A stretch of DNA of 64,000 bases. Origin: Symbiodinium natans (taxonomy: Eukaryota; Sar; Dinophyceae; Suessiales; Symbiodiniaceae). The position numbers were made by a program, and so were the translations under genes. The stretch lies in the NCBI GenBank assembly GCA_905221605.1, contig CAJNDS010002201.1, positions 406,022 to 470,021 on the forward strand, given 5' to 3'. Positions 50,925-59,042 of the stretch are shown here, in pieces. The notes beneath the pieces are model-generated. The model saw only the letters and a program-made list of their open reading frames with translations. It was not told where the DNA came from and did not search any database. Within the stretch, counting starts at the first letter, position 1, and each line of letters begins with the position of its first letter.

Positions 50925-53900
50925 TCATGCGTTTAACGCGTGCAAGAAAGCGTTCGTCAACTTCGCCGGGTAGTGTTGGGTATTCTTGAGATCGAAGTTG
51001 GCGGAATGTGGATGACCATCACCTGGGCACCGAAAGACCGACAAGCCGCGAGCAACCGACTCCATCGTCGTGATGACACGCCAACGTTTGTAGATCAACT
51101 CGCCATCTCGACCACGCATGCCAAGCGAGCAACCGTCAACCAACACATCGTGCAACATGTACGGTCGCGACTGCAGAAAACGGATAGTCTGGTTCCATGA
51201 CCAGTAAGCACAGGCTCGGGGCCACTCGATCGACCAAGCATGGACGTAGTCACACAGCGACATAAAAGCCTTCCACAGCTTCCTGTGTAGCGACCAGTGC
51301 CGTGCCAACCGACCGCGTCTGTAGGCTGGATCACGTGCATGTAGATGCTGGTACAGACAACCACCGGTGCACGGAGTACTAGCCCACAAGTAGACGAAAC
51401 CCCCCCTGCGGATGTGGAGAGTGCAGATCTGTTGAAGCTGCGCTGTAGTGGCCGGATCTCCGCCGTCATCTGCCTCACTGACAGTCAACACACCAACCCA
51501 GGAGCACGCTCGCGACGCAGCCAACATGCTCGACATAGGAGGCGCACAGAACTCAACTACCAACCACTTGGCAAACTCCATCAAACGATACCGATCTGCA
51601 AGAGATACATGATCCTTGCCAGCCACAGCAGCGCCAAGCAAGCCAACGAAACACGCCAACTCACCAACGCAAGCTGCAACAGTGACTTCGGACAAACCAA
51701 GGCTCAACATGTGTTTCAACGTAGTCCGGGCATCTAACGATTTTGTGAAGAGGTCAGCGACGTTGGAGGCTCCTCGCACTCCGAAGATGAAGAGAAGTCG
51801 CTGTCGGAGCTGATCTTGTATAAAGCATGCTCTCAGATCTATATGTCTGACACGCCTCAAGCCGTCAGCCCTGCTGATGGCAATGGCGGCCTCGGAGTCG
51901 CAAAAGAGGTGCGGTGCGCACAACTCATCCCATCCAAACACGTGGGAAATTGCCCTTCGGATTGAAAGTGATTCCTTTGCTCCCTCAACCAATCCGTACA
52001 ACTCCGACTCTGCTGAGCTGAGAGCGACAGCTTGTTGAAGCCGTGACCACGCTTTCAAGCAGAAACCACCAAGCATGATGCAACCACCGCTCACACTCTT
52101 GCGATCAACGCTCCTCTCACTGCCCCATGACGCATCCACGTAGCAATCCAACCGAAGGCTCCGTTCATCAACTGGATGGACGATTTGTCGAAAGTCCTGA
52201 ACATGCCGAAGATACCGTAATACCATCCGCATCGCACGTTCATGCTTCTCACGTGGACTGGCCTGGCCTCGAGCTAGCATGGAAACATAATATGCTAGAT
52301 CCACGCGCGTCATGGCCAACCATGAAAGGCGTCCCAGCGTAGAGCGATATCGAGCAGCAGCTTCCGAGCTCAACTCCCGCTCCAAGACTTCTTCTTCTCT
52401 GTCGTAAAGTTCTCGAAGATTCGGCGGCGTCGGGCAAGACTTCGGACTTTTCCCAAGTCCAAAACCCTCATAGATCTCCTGGTAGTACTCGCCTGCCATG
52501 CCAATCACCAAAGAGTCCTCGCCCTTCTTCCTGGTGATTTGACGACCAAGAAACGTGATTTGCTGATCACGATCCAAGTCAGCGGTCACCTTGATCTTCA
52601 CCGCGCTCTTAAGCTTCTCCACCACGTAGTAGATGGCCTCGTCGCTGTCGCCGCTGATGAGGAGATCGTCTACGTAGCACAACACTGCCACCCTCTGTCC
52701 ACCGAGAACCACACCGGAGAAGAGGCATGGCTCTGTCTCGCATGGAGTGAGGTCGCAGAGGCGCTTGAGGAGCTTTGCGAGATGACGAGCCCAGGTCTGG
52801 GCCGCGGCTCTCAACCCATAAAGAGCCTTGCGAAGTCGCATGAACCCAGGGCGTCCATTGGGACCGGTAACTCCAGCAGGGAGCCGCACTACCACCGTGC
52901 CGTCTTCTTCTTCTAACTCTGCGAACAAGAACGCCGTACTGACGTCGAGGCCTACGACGTTCTGCCTCTTCGAGCCGGCATAAAAGAGGAAGGTCCTCAA
53001 TGCCTCGGCTGAGCTGGTCGCCGCAGAAATGCCAAGCTGAGCAGCCGTTGCTCCCTGGGCGAAATCACGCGCAACAACCCGACAACGGACCAGTGGTCTT
53101 TCTTTGCCGTCAACCCGCTCCAGCTTTGCATTTGACACCCATCTTGTGGATATCACTTTCTGCTTCGGATCCACATGCCAAATCACATCACCGACTGCAA
53201 GGGACTCAAGCGCACTCAACTCACGCAACATGCCTTCGTATGTCAGACCAAGGTCCAATGCATGTCCGGTGACATCATCCTTGGAAGACGAGGGCATTTC
53301 AACCACAAGAGTCTCACCACCAAGCTTCACTGTCTGTCCTCCGGTACTGGGATTTGCAACAGCGGCGAAACCCAACGACTCACGGAACAAGACGTTGTTG
53401 ACCATGGCATCAGACTCTGGCTCTGGCACCCGATCCAGGCTTTCTGGCTCAACTTCCATGAAGTCAGCCTCTTCTGAAGCTGCAGGTTCAACTCCAACAG
53501 AGTCTCCGGGACGAAGTTCACCCTCAAGCACCCCTTCAGGCAGGAAGGAATCACCGAGACCTCGCTCTCCCTCATCTTCAGTCGGTTCATAATCCTGCAC
53601 ATCATCAGGCAACTCCAACCCGACGTCAAGCTCACCAAAAGCACGCGAACCAAGATCAAGCTCAACTCCTTCGATCTCCAACTCATGCTGGGCATCATCA
53701 AGCACAAACTGATTCGGATCAAAAGAGCTCTTCACGTACGCAGCGTATCTGTCACGACACTTCTGAGTGTGCCACGCCTTGTCCGCCGGAACACCCCTCA
53801 ATCGACACGCTCGACACCTCGGGGTCCTGCCATTTTCCTCGACCCACGATGCTGGCGGTCCGCGAGTCTCGGTGTTTGGGATTGGAAGATCACGCATGTT

Positions 53901-54887
53901 CCCTTGATCAACCGCTGGCAAGCCACGCACAACGTCACCAGCACGCTCGGGCAACATACGGCAAATACCACGCAAGGCTGACAACTCAAAGGTCATGGGC
54001 ACCAACATCCTGATTCGGGCTGACCGGGCAATCTTCAGCGAACCATCCTTCAGTCGGAACTGCACCAGATGGCTGCCACCCGCGACTTCAGGGCCTAAGT
54101 AGGCAGCCTGTCCATATCTGCCCGTGATGAATTGTCGTAGACTCGGCGGAGGTGTGGCCAAGATTGACGCTCCCCAGACGTATATCGCCCGAGGCTGCCT
54201 CATAGTTCTTAAACTACGTTGTTCAGGAGTCATTGCCGATCCAGGCTGGATTTGGTAGCGGTTGTGTGCCTGAGCACAGTGAGAGAGAAGGAAGCTGACT
54301 CCTCTGCCACATGGCTCTAGGCCAACTTGCTCCAATCCGGCGCACAACGTGTTCGCGTTTTCCTTCAGTGTTCGGATGGCCCTCTCTGCGACCGGGGCGT
54401 GCCGACCAACCGGAACATCAGACACCTCAACCGCACCAACGGTCATGGTATCAGCAAAACCCTGAGCAAGGTTCTTCACTACCCCCTCAAGATCCGACTT
54501 CACGCAAACCGACAAGTCACGCGCTTCAACTCCAACCAAGCCAACACTACGTCCCCACGCCGACATCTCTCCAAGCATCACCTCACGCGCTGCTGCTCCA
54601 CGCGGTCCTGAAACTTCACGGTACATCACTGTTCCGATGGCAAAGCAACCAACAAGCACCAACACCAGGAACCAAATCCCCTTGTAGAAGAACTTGTCGA
54701 TCTGAACCTCCTTTTGGGCTCCCTCTCCGGAATCCCTCTCGATTTTCCTAGCTGGTTCAAGACCTCTACCACGCACGCAATGCTCACAGCTGGAATTAAA
54801 AGGAACATGACTTCGCAACACATGCTCACGGTGAACCTTTCCCCACAACTCCTGGTGAAGCAACTCCTGATCACCATGCAACAACAC
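50925..54887 (-). CDS. copia pol: integrase, reverse transcriptase, RNase H, methyltransferase-like C-terminus
   Basis: 1320 codons open; the first codon is GTG, so it is probably reached by frameshift from gag-protease. Residues 21-45: integrase zinc-binding end (HREHVLRSHVPF, then CEHC). Integrase Asp64 (VQIDKFF), Asp132 (KSDLEGVV), Glu168 (APVAERAIRTLKE). RT about 565-800 with RWVSNAKLE, LDVSTAFLFAEL and CYVDDLLISGD (catalytic YVDD near 738-741). RNase H about 914-1049 (DCYVDASWG, SSAESELYGL, HLFCDSEAAIA, NVADLFTKSLD). From about 1105 a further domain begins: VEFCAPPMSSM (1111-1121), TVSEADDGGD (1135-1144), WASTPCTGGC (1168-1177), EWPRACAYW (1221-1229), DGCSLGMR (1251-1258), CPGDGHPH (1287-1294). 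Order and spacing resemble SAM-dependent DNA methylases (motif I, acidic loop, PC motif IV). The ENV motif VI of active cytosine methylases is not conserved. Confidence 0.85.
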   Translation of the reverse strand: MLLHGDQELLHQELWGKVHREHVLRSHVPFNSSCEHCVRGRGLEPARKIERDSGEGAQKEVQIDKFFYKGIWFLVLVLVGCFAIGTVMYREVSGPRGAAAREVMLGEMSAWGRSVGLVGVEARDLSVCVKSDLEGVVKNLAQGFADTMTVGAVEVSDVPVGRHAPVAERAIRTLKENANTLCAGLEQVGLEPCGRGVSFLLSHCAQAHNRYQIQPGSAMTPEQRSLRTMRQPRAIYVWGASILATPPPSLRQFITGRYGQAAYLGPEVAGGSHLVQFRLKDGSLKIARSARIRMLVPMTFELSALRGICRMLPERAGDVVRGLPAVDQGNMRDLPIPNTETRGPPASWVEENGRTPRCRACRLRGVPADKAWHTQKCRDRYAAYVKSSFDPNQFVLDDAQHELEIEGVELDLGSRAFGELDVGLELPDDVQDYEPTEDEGERGLGDSFLPEGVLEGELRPGDSVGVEPAASEEADFMEVEPESLDRVPEPESDAMVNNVLFRESLGFAAVANPSTGGQTVKLGGETLVVEMPSSSKDDVTGHALDLGLTYEGMLRELSALESLAVGDVIWHVDPKQKVISTRWVSNAKLERVDGKERPLVRCRVVARDFAQGATAAQLGISAATSSAEALRTFLFYAGSKRQNVVGLDVSTAFLFAELEEEDGTVVVRLPAGVTGPNGRPGFMRLRKALYGLRAAAQTWARHLAKLLKRLCDLTPCETEPCLFSGVVLGGQRVAVLCYVDDLLISGDSDEAIYYVVEKLKSAVKIKVTADLDRDQQITFLGRQITRKKGEDSLVIGMAGEYYQEIYEGFGLGKSPKSCPTPPNLRELYDREEEVLERELSSEAAARYRSTLGRLSWLAMTRVDLAYYVSMLARGQASPREKHERAMRMVLRYLRHVQDFRQIVHPVDERSLRLDCYVDASWGSERSVDRKSVSGGCIMLGGFCLKAWSRLQQAVALSSAESELYGLVEGAKESLSIRRAISHVFGWDELCAPHLFCDSEAAIAISRADGLRRVRHIDLRACFIQDQLRQRLLFIFGVRGASNVADLFTKSLDARTTLKHMLSLGLSEVTVAACVGELACFVGLLGAAVAGKDHVSLADRYRLMEFAKWLVVEFCAPPMSSMLAASRACSWVGVLTVSEADDGGDPATTAQLQQICTLHIRRGGFVYLWASTPCTGGCLYQHLHARDPAYRRGRLARHWSLHRKLWKAFMSLCDYVHAWSIEWPRACAYWSWNQTIRFLQSRPYMLHDVLVDGCSLGMRGRDGELIYKRWRVITTMESVARGLSVFRCPGDGHPHSANFDLKNTQHYPAKLTNAFLHALNA

Positions 54888-57800
54888 GCCTGGTCGCCGT
54901 CTGCTTTCTCCTGATCAAGCTCACCAACACACACATGCTCAACCATGCCACTCATGCCAACCATGCCACTCATGCCAACCATGCCACTCATGCCAACATC
55001 ACAAGCGCAAGCACAACCATCAAGCACATCAAGACTTTTGCTGCTCGCCACCGCCTGGGAAGATCCTTTCTGGCTGACTGCACTCAGCGCTTTCGGTCCG
55101 TCACCACACTCCATCCACTCGAAGTAGGCGTTCCGGGATTGGTCGGTGGTGGTGGCAATGGCGATGTCTTTGGCGGCGTAGCTGGTGCCCGTGATGCGCT
55201 GGCCAATGGCGATGTCGGATTCCTCGGCGGCGTGGGCAAGCGTCGACGTGGCGGAACCCGCGGAGGGGTAGGCAACCTCTCCGGGTACCCCGGGGAGTCG
55301 GCTTCCTTCCTCGGTGGGCTCGGGGGCTTTGCTTTCTCCTTGATGATCTCGGAGATGGTCGTCACAGTGTAGGGGGCCTTGCGGTCCAGGCACTGCAAAA
55401 AATGCTCCTTGAGGTGCTCCTCCAGCGTTCGCCTCTCTGGGCCCTTCTTCTCCTTTCGAAAGCGGTTCAAATCGGACCTTGCAGCTGACGTCATGCGGCT
55501 CTCCTTGAGCTTCTGCTTCTTCACTGCCCTTGAACTTGCACTCCACAACGTCAACCACGGCTGCTGGCGATCGGAACGAGGCACCAGCTTCACGGGGGTC
55601 CTCTTTGTCGACGAAGAGCTCGCTGCCTTTGGCATTCTCTTCACGAGGGGCTTCTGGGGCATCTTCTTCACTTTCGGCTTCTTTGGCATGGGCTTCTGCT
55701 GAGGAACTTTGGCGGGTCCTGGGGTCTCGATCTCGCCCGGCTTCAACACCACCTGGGACTCGGCATCCGCGGGCACCAAGAGGATTGCGCCCTCTGTCTC
55801 CGTGGACGTAGCTGTGGCCAACCGGGTGCTCTCCTCGAAGTCCTCTTCTCCCACCGAGATTGAGGCCGCTTGAGTCGCAACGACTCTCCGGACCAGCTTC
55901 CCTTTGTCCTTCCCTTCCATGCGCCATTCCACTTCGCTTTCGCTGGAGGAGGCCATCTTCTCGGGCTGCGGAAGGCCTCGTACACGAGGGGTCTGCAATC
56001 TGCTGCGCTGCGCTCTGTTCTTGAGACACCAAACAGGCCCGTGCCACCGCATGACTTTGCAACCAGCAACAGTTGTTGGACCACACAGCCTTAAATTTAA
56101 AACCACCAGCTTGCACGTGGAGATGGGGGGCAAAAGAGACTGTCCAGTTCCTATTCAGGAGTCGTCCTAGGCTCAGGAGATTAAATCGCACAGGTGCAAC
56201 CAGGGCTTCGAACTCAACGACGATAGGACTGGATCTCTCCACGGCAAAGCAAACGCGAACCACAGCACTCTTCTGAACCCCTATGGAAGCACCCGTGGCA
56301 GTCACACAATCTCTACCAACATGCTCACTCAGGCTCAGCACTTGCACATGCTGCAGTGTCTCCTCGCTGATCAGGTGCGTCGACGCTCCGGAGTCCAGCA
56401 ACCACCAGTCCATGGCTTCAGAGCTGCTACCATGTGTCACATGCGGGGCTGCCATGCTCATGTCATGAAAATAAAATTCACTCAATCCATGCTCACCAAG
56501 CGTCGACGGGGCCTTCTCAAGCTCAACGGGGGTCTCTAGGCTTCCAAGCTGCGACGTTCCAAGCTCAACTGGGGCCTTCTCAAGCTCAACGGGGGTCTCT
56601 AGGCTTCCAAGCTGCGACGTTCCAAGCTCAACTGGGGCCTTCTCAAGCTCAACGGGGGTCTCTAGGCTTCCAAGCTGCGATGTTCCAAGCTCAACTGGGG
56701 CCTTCTCGAGCTCAACGGGGGTCTCTAGGCTTCCAAGCTGCGAGGTTCCAAGCTCAACTGTGGCCTCTGAACTCTCCAACAACCACGACCTTCCAAAGGC
56801 TTCCCAATCACCATCGCTCAAGCTCGACTCATTGTCGGAATCTCCCTGAGCGATATCAAAGAACTCGCAACCAACTGCCGCTGCAAACACTTGCGGGCCC
56901 TCCAAGGTCAAAGCCGCCAATTGCGGTTCGAGAAGCGTCGCTGCTGCCGCCACACCTTTGGCCGCTTTCTTAGGGCATCGGTTTGAATAGTGCCCCAATT
57001 CATTGCAGTTGTAGCACTTCACGTTGGCACGCTTGTCGTGCTTTGGGTCACTACCAGAGCTACCACCGCCCCCTTTTCCAGGGTCTTGAGTAGCGTTCCC
57101 CTTTCCACCTTTCTCTCCCTTCTTGTCATGCTTGTCCTTTCCTGAGCGACCTTTGTCCTTTCCCTTGTCCTTCCCTTTGTCCTTTCCTTTATCTTTCCCC
57201 TTTTCCTTCCCTTTGTCCTTCCCCTTTCCATCGCCCTTGAAGTTCAGCGGATTCGCTATGTCGTTGTTGTTCCTGCGGTCTCGACCTCTCCCGGAATCGG
57301 CGAAGGTAAGGATCTTGATATTTGCGTCGTAGAACTTGATCGCAGTCTCAAGCTCACTCATGGAGTCAATCTTCGCATGCAACAAGATGTACCTCTTCAC
57401 ATCTGCATCAAGACCTTTCAACACAATCATGCTCTGATCCGCTTCACTCAACGCAAGGTCTGGGAACGCAGCAACAAGTCGACCATACTTTGCAAGCTCA
57501 ACCTGCACGCTGCGAAACACTTCCAAAGGACGATCCTTCGTAGAGGCAGGGGGTTGGTATCTCAACATCTCTTCTCGCAAGGTCGAGGCTTCTATCCTCG
57601 AGCAAACCGACAGATCTTGATGCAAGCGCCTCAACGCCTCATAGCCTGCCGGAACACCAAGCTGTTCACGCTCAACTTGCTTCAAAATGTCAAGCCCACG
57701 GGAAAAGTTCGCAAAGGACTGCCGAAGGTAAAGGAACACTCTGGTACTCCTAATGCTCTCTCCTTTCGCCAAGTCTTTGTTCAAGATTGGCTTGTCTTTC

Positions 57801-58501
57801 ACAAAACAAGCCTGCACTTCCGACGGTATCCTATCATCAAACAAGGCAATCCATGGCAAAAACACTTCAAGGTACTCAACCCATGCTTCGATCTCGGCAC
57901 GCCGACCCTTGTTCATGCGTCCACCATCCAACATGGGCAACTTCGGCACATATGAGTCTGCCTTAGGATTCCTGATAGGAGCGCCGTTCCCATCATCAAC
58001 CTCCATGGCATGGTCCACGCTGTCACTGATGCTACTCAAGCTACCAGCTCCCTTGCCTTTCTTCTCAGCACTTGTCCGGTCCTGGACCAGCTGCTGCACC
58101 AGCGACATCATTTGAGATATCTGCTGCTGCTGCTGCACTGTCTGAACCAAAAGCTGGGATCCCAGGGCTGCCTGAACGGCAACGGGGTCCACTGCTGCAG
58201 GCGGTGGTGGCACCAAACCTGGTGGTGACATGGGTGAAGCCATTGCCGGTATGGGGGTGCCCATAGCAGTCGGAGAACCAACCACCGGGCTTCCTGTGGG
58301 ATGCACTGCACCCGACAAGTTCGACATCGGGCTGAAAGCAACTCCACTACCGACAACGGGGTTCCTTGGTGGAAGTGATGAGTGTCTAGACCCTGAAGGC
58401 CTCTCATAGGGAGGCTCAGCCCCTCTCCTGCCTCTCTCACGAAGCATTCGGGGTTCACCCTCACCTATGTGGTAGTACGATGGCCTTCCACGGCCCTCCA
58501 T
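54626..58501 (-). CDS. copia gag with CCHC knuckle and aspartic protease
   Basis: ATG at 58501 (MEGRGRPSYYHIGEGEPRML); open for 1291 codons. The N-terminal third is Pro/Ser/Gln-rich, followed by a gag capsid-like helical part (IEAWVEYLEVFLPWIALFDD; RPLEVFRSVQVELAKYGRLV). Then a GKDKGKDKG run, the zinc knuckle CYNCNELGHYSNRC (DNA about 56974-57016), four or five repeats of a 21-residue unit, and the protease motif WLLDSGASTHLIS (about 56371-56410). Downstream of about 56100 the same frame stays open but its composition turns Arg/Gly/Glu/His-rich, as in an out-of-frame reading, while another frame there looks more protein-like. The real gag-protease product may therefore end or shift near 56.1 kb. 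Confidence 0.82.
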   Translation of the reverse strand: MEGRGRPSYYHIGEGEPRMLRERGRRGAEPPYERPSGSRHSSLPPRNPVVGSGVAFSPMSNLSGAVHPTGSPVVGSPTAMGTPIPAMASPMSPPGLVPPPPAAVDPVAVQAALGSQLLVQTVQQQQQISQMMSLVQQLVQDRTSAEKKGKGAGSLSSISDSVDHAMEVDDGNGAPIRNPKADSYVPKLPMLDGGRMNKGRRAEIEAWVEYLEVFLPWIALFDDRIPSEVQACFVKDKPILNKDLAKGESIRSTRVFLYLRQSFANFSRGLDILKQVEREQLGVPAGYEALRRLHQDLSVCSRIEASTLREEMLRYQPPASTKDRPLEVFRSVQVELAKYGRLVAAFPDLALSEADQSMIVLKGLDADVKRYILLHAKIDSMSELETAIKFYDANIKILTFADSGRGRDRRNNNDIANPLNFKGDGKGKDKGKEKGKDKGKDKGKDKGKDKGRSGKDKHDKKGEKGGKGNATQDPGKGGGGSSGSDPKHDKRANVKCYNCNELGHYSNRCPKKAAKGVAAAATLLEPQLAALTLEGPQVFAAAVGCEFFDIAQGDSDNESSLSDGDWEAFGRSWLLESSEATVELGTSQLGSLETPVELEKAPVELGTSQLGSLETPVELEKAPVELGTSQLGSLETPVELEKAPVELGTSQLGSLETPVELEKAPSTLGEHGLSEFYFHDMSMAAPHVTHGSSSEAMDWWLLDSGASTHLISEETLQHVQVLSLSEHVGRDCVTATGASIGVQKSAVVRVCFAVERSSPIVVEFEALVAPVRFNLLSLGRLLNRNWTVSFAPHLHVQAGGFKFKAVWSNNCCWLQSHAVARACLVSQEQSAAQQIADPSCTRPSAAREDGLLQRKRSGMAHGREGQREAGPESRCDSSGLNLGGRRGLRGEHPVGHSYVHGDRGRNPLGARGCRVPGGVEAGRDRDPRTRQSSSAEAHAKEAESEEDAPEAPREENAKGSELFVDKEDPREAGASFRSPAAVVDVVECKFKGSEEAEAQGEPHDVSCKVRFEPLSKGEEGPREANAGGAPQGAFFAVPGPQGPLHCDDHLRDHQGESKAPEPTEEGSRLPGVPGEVAYPSAGSATSTLAHAAEESDIAIGQRITGTSYAAKDIAIATTTDQSRNAYFEWMECGDGPKALSAVSQKGSSQAVASSKSLDVLDGCACACDVGMSGMVGMSGMVGMSGMVEHVCVGELDQEKADGDQACCCMVIRSCFTRSCGERFTVSMCCEVMFLLIPAVSIACVVEVLNQLGKSRGIPEREPKRRFRSTSSSTRGFGSWCWCLLVALPSEQ
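54942..54996 (-). repeat. 18-bp tandem repeat in copia gag-protease frame
   Basis: Three copies of ATGCCACTCATGCCAACC (plus strand), coding for VGMSGM on the minus strand, in the overlap zone before integrase. Confidence 0.9.
55084..56133 (-). CDS. basic Pro/Lys-rich ORF overlapping the copia gag-protease frame
   Basis: 349 codons open in a second frame over DNA that is also open in the gag-protease frame. A good start is the ATG of MASSSESEVEWRMEGKDKGK at about 55955. It has KPMPKKPKVKKMPQKPLVKR and PPRKEADSPGYPERLPTPPR stretches. It could be the true continuation of gag-pol after a frameshift near 56.1 kb, leading toward integrase, or a separate nucleic-acid-binding protein. Confidence 0.45.
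   Translation of the reverse strand: MPPISTCKLVVLNLRLCGPTTVAGCKVMRWHGPVWCLKNRAQRSRLQTPRVRGLPQPEKMASSSESEVEWRMEGKDKGKLVRRVVATQAASISVGEEDFEESTRLATATSTETEGAILLVPADAESQVVLKPGEIETPGPAKVPQQKPMPKKPKVKKMPQKPLVKRMPKAASSSSTKRTPVKLVPRSDRQQPWLTLWSASSRAVKKQKLKESRMTSAARSDLNRFRKEKKGPERRTLEEHLKEHFLQCLDRKAPYTVTTISEIIKEKAKPPSPPRKEADSPGYPERLPTPPRVPPRRRLPTPPRNPTSPLASASRAPATPPKTSPLPPPPTNPGTPTSSGWSVVTDRKR
56505..56765 (-). repeat. 63-bp in-frame tandem repeat in copia gag
   Basis: Four near-identical 63-bp units coding for VELGTSQLGSLETPVELEKA plus P. Units differ at only a few bases, so they are recent or homogenised. The repeat lies between the zinc knuckle and the protease. Confidence 0.9.
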
Positions 58502-58565
58502 ACCAAGACAACTCAAGCACACACCAAGTCAGCGTATTGGGCTCACTTTCTTTCTTTGCAACAGA

Positions 58566-58578
58566 GCTTCCGCTACCA
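58566..58578 (-). promoter_or_regulatory. primer-binding site next to 5' LTR
   Basis: The minus strand reads TGGTAGCGGAAGC immediately after the LTR end. TGGTAGC matches the 3' end complement of eukaryotic initiator tRNA-Met (…GCUACCA), the usual copia primer; later bases match less well. Confidence 0.6.
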
Positions 58579-58787
58579 CGTTAAAAACCCAAGATGCCAA
58601 GCAAGGCACCAAGGATACAACCAAGCCAACAAGTCCAAACCAAGCAAGCAAGCTCAGACACTCGGACAACACTTCTGTTTTGGCTTGCAGACTCACACCA
58701 GTGCTCGTCACTTGAGCCAAAGTGGAAAACGTATCACAGCTCTCCAACTTGACAGCTCGGCTTAAAAGACCTCCAAAACTGCCCTCA
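58579..58787 (-). repeat. 5' LTR of the copia element
   Basis: 209 bp. It should carry promoter and start of the element RNA. No TATA box is obvious, as usual for dinoflagellates. It holds the spliced-leader-like 15-mer at 58711-58725. Confidence 0.9.
58711..58725 (-). promoter_or_regulatory. spliced-leader-like sequence in 5' LTR
   Basis: The minus strand reads CCACTTTGGCTCAAG. The dinoflagellate spliced leader ends CCATTTTGGCTCAAG: 14 of 15 match, ending at the same AAG where trans-splicing joins the leader to mRNA. The seven leader bases further 5' do not match well. Confidence 0.5.
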
Positions 58788-58792
58788 GAGTG

Positions 58793-59042
58793 TGGGCGTC
58801 AGAGATTGTGTTGTAGGTGGGTCGGGGGGTGAGCGCAGTGGGGGCAGAGGGCGGGGGGTGGATGTGTGCTGCGGGTGGTGGGGGCGGCGCGGCTTGAATT
58901 CCTGATCCGAAAGATGTTGCGGATGTTGCGGGCAACCTGCAATTGGGACAGTGGCGTCCCGCTTCGAGGGTTTGGTCATGGGGCCGCCTTATGTAGAGCT
59001 TGAGATTCACCGGGCAGCATAGCTACAAAGGGTGAGGTTCAG
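58793..59042. other. spacer right of the copia element
   Basis: 250 bp. A Pro/His-rich minus-strand frame is open across it, but it is low complexity and not supported. Confidence 0.4.

Larger units (their letters stand above)
50045..58787 (-). mobile_element. Ty1/copia LTR retrotransposon, near intact
   Basis: About 8.74 kb bounded by LTRs at 50045-50260 and 58579-58787. They differ by about four substitutions and two small indels. The LTR (minus strand) begins TGAGGG and ends TTAACG. Candidate 5-bp target duplications are GAGAG (50040-50044) and GAGTG (58788-58792), one mismatch. The primer-binding site is next to the 5' LTR. Order is gag-protease, overlapping basic ORF, integrase-RT-RNase H plus C-terminal methyltransferase-like domain, then a small membrane-protein ORF before the 3' LTR. 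Long open frames and similar LTRs argue for recent insertion. Confidence 0.9.

Noticed and set aside
56505..56765. 63-bp units considered as CRISPR-like repeats
   Set aside because: They are contiguous with no spacers and code in frame for gag; CRISPR does not occur in a eukaryotic nuclear context like this.
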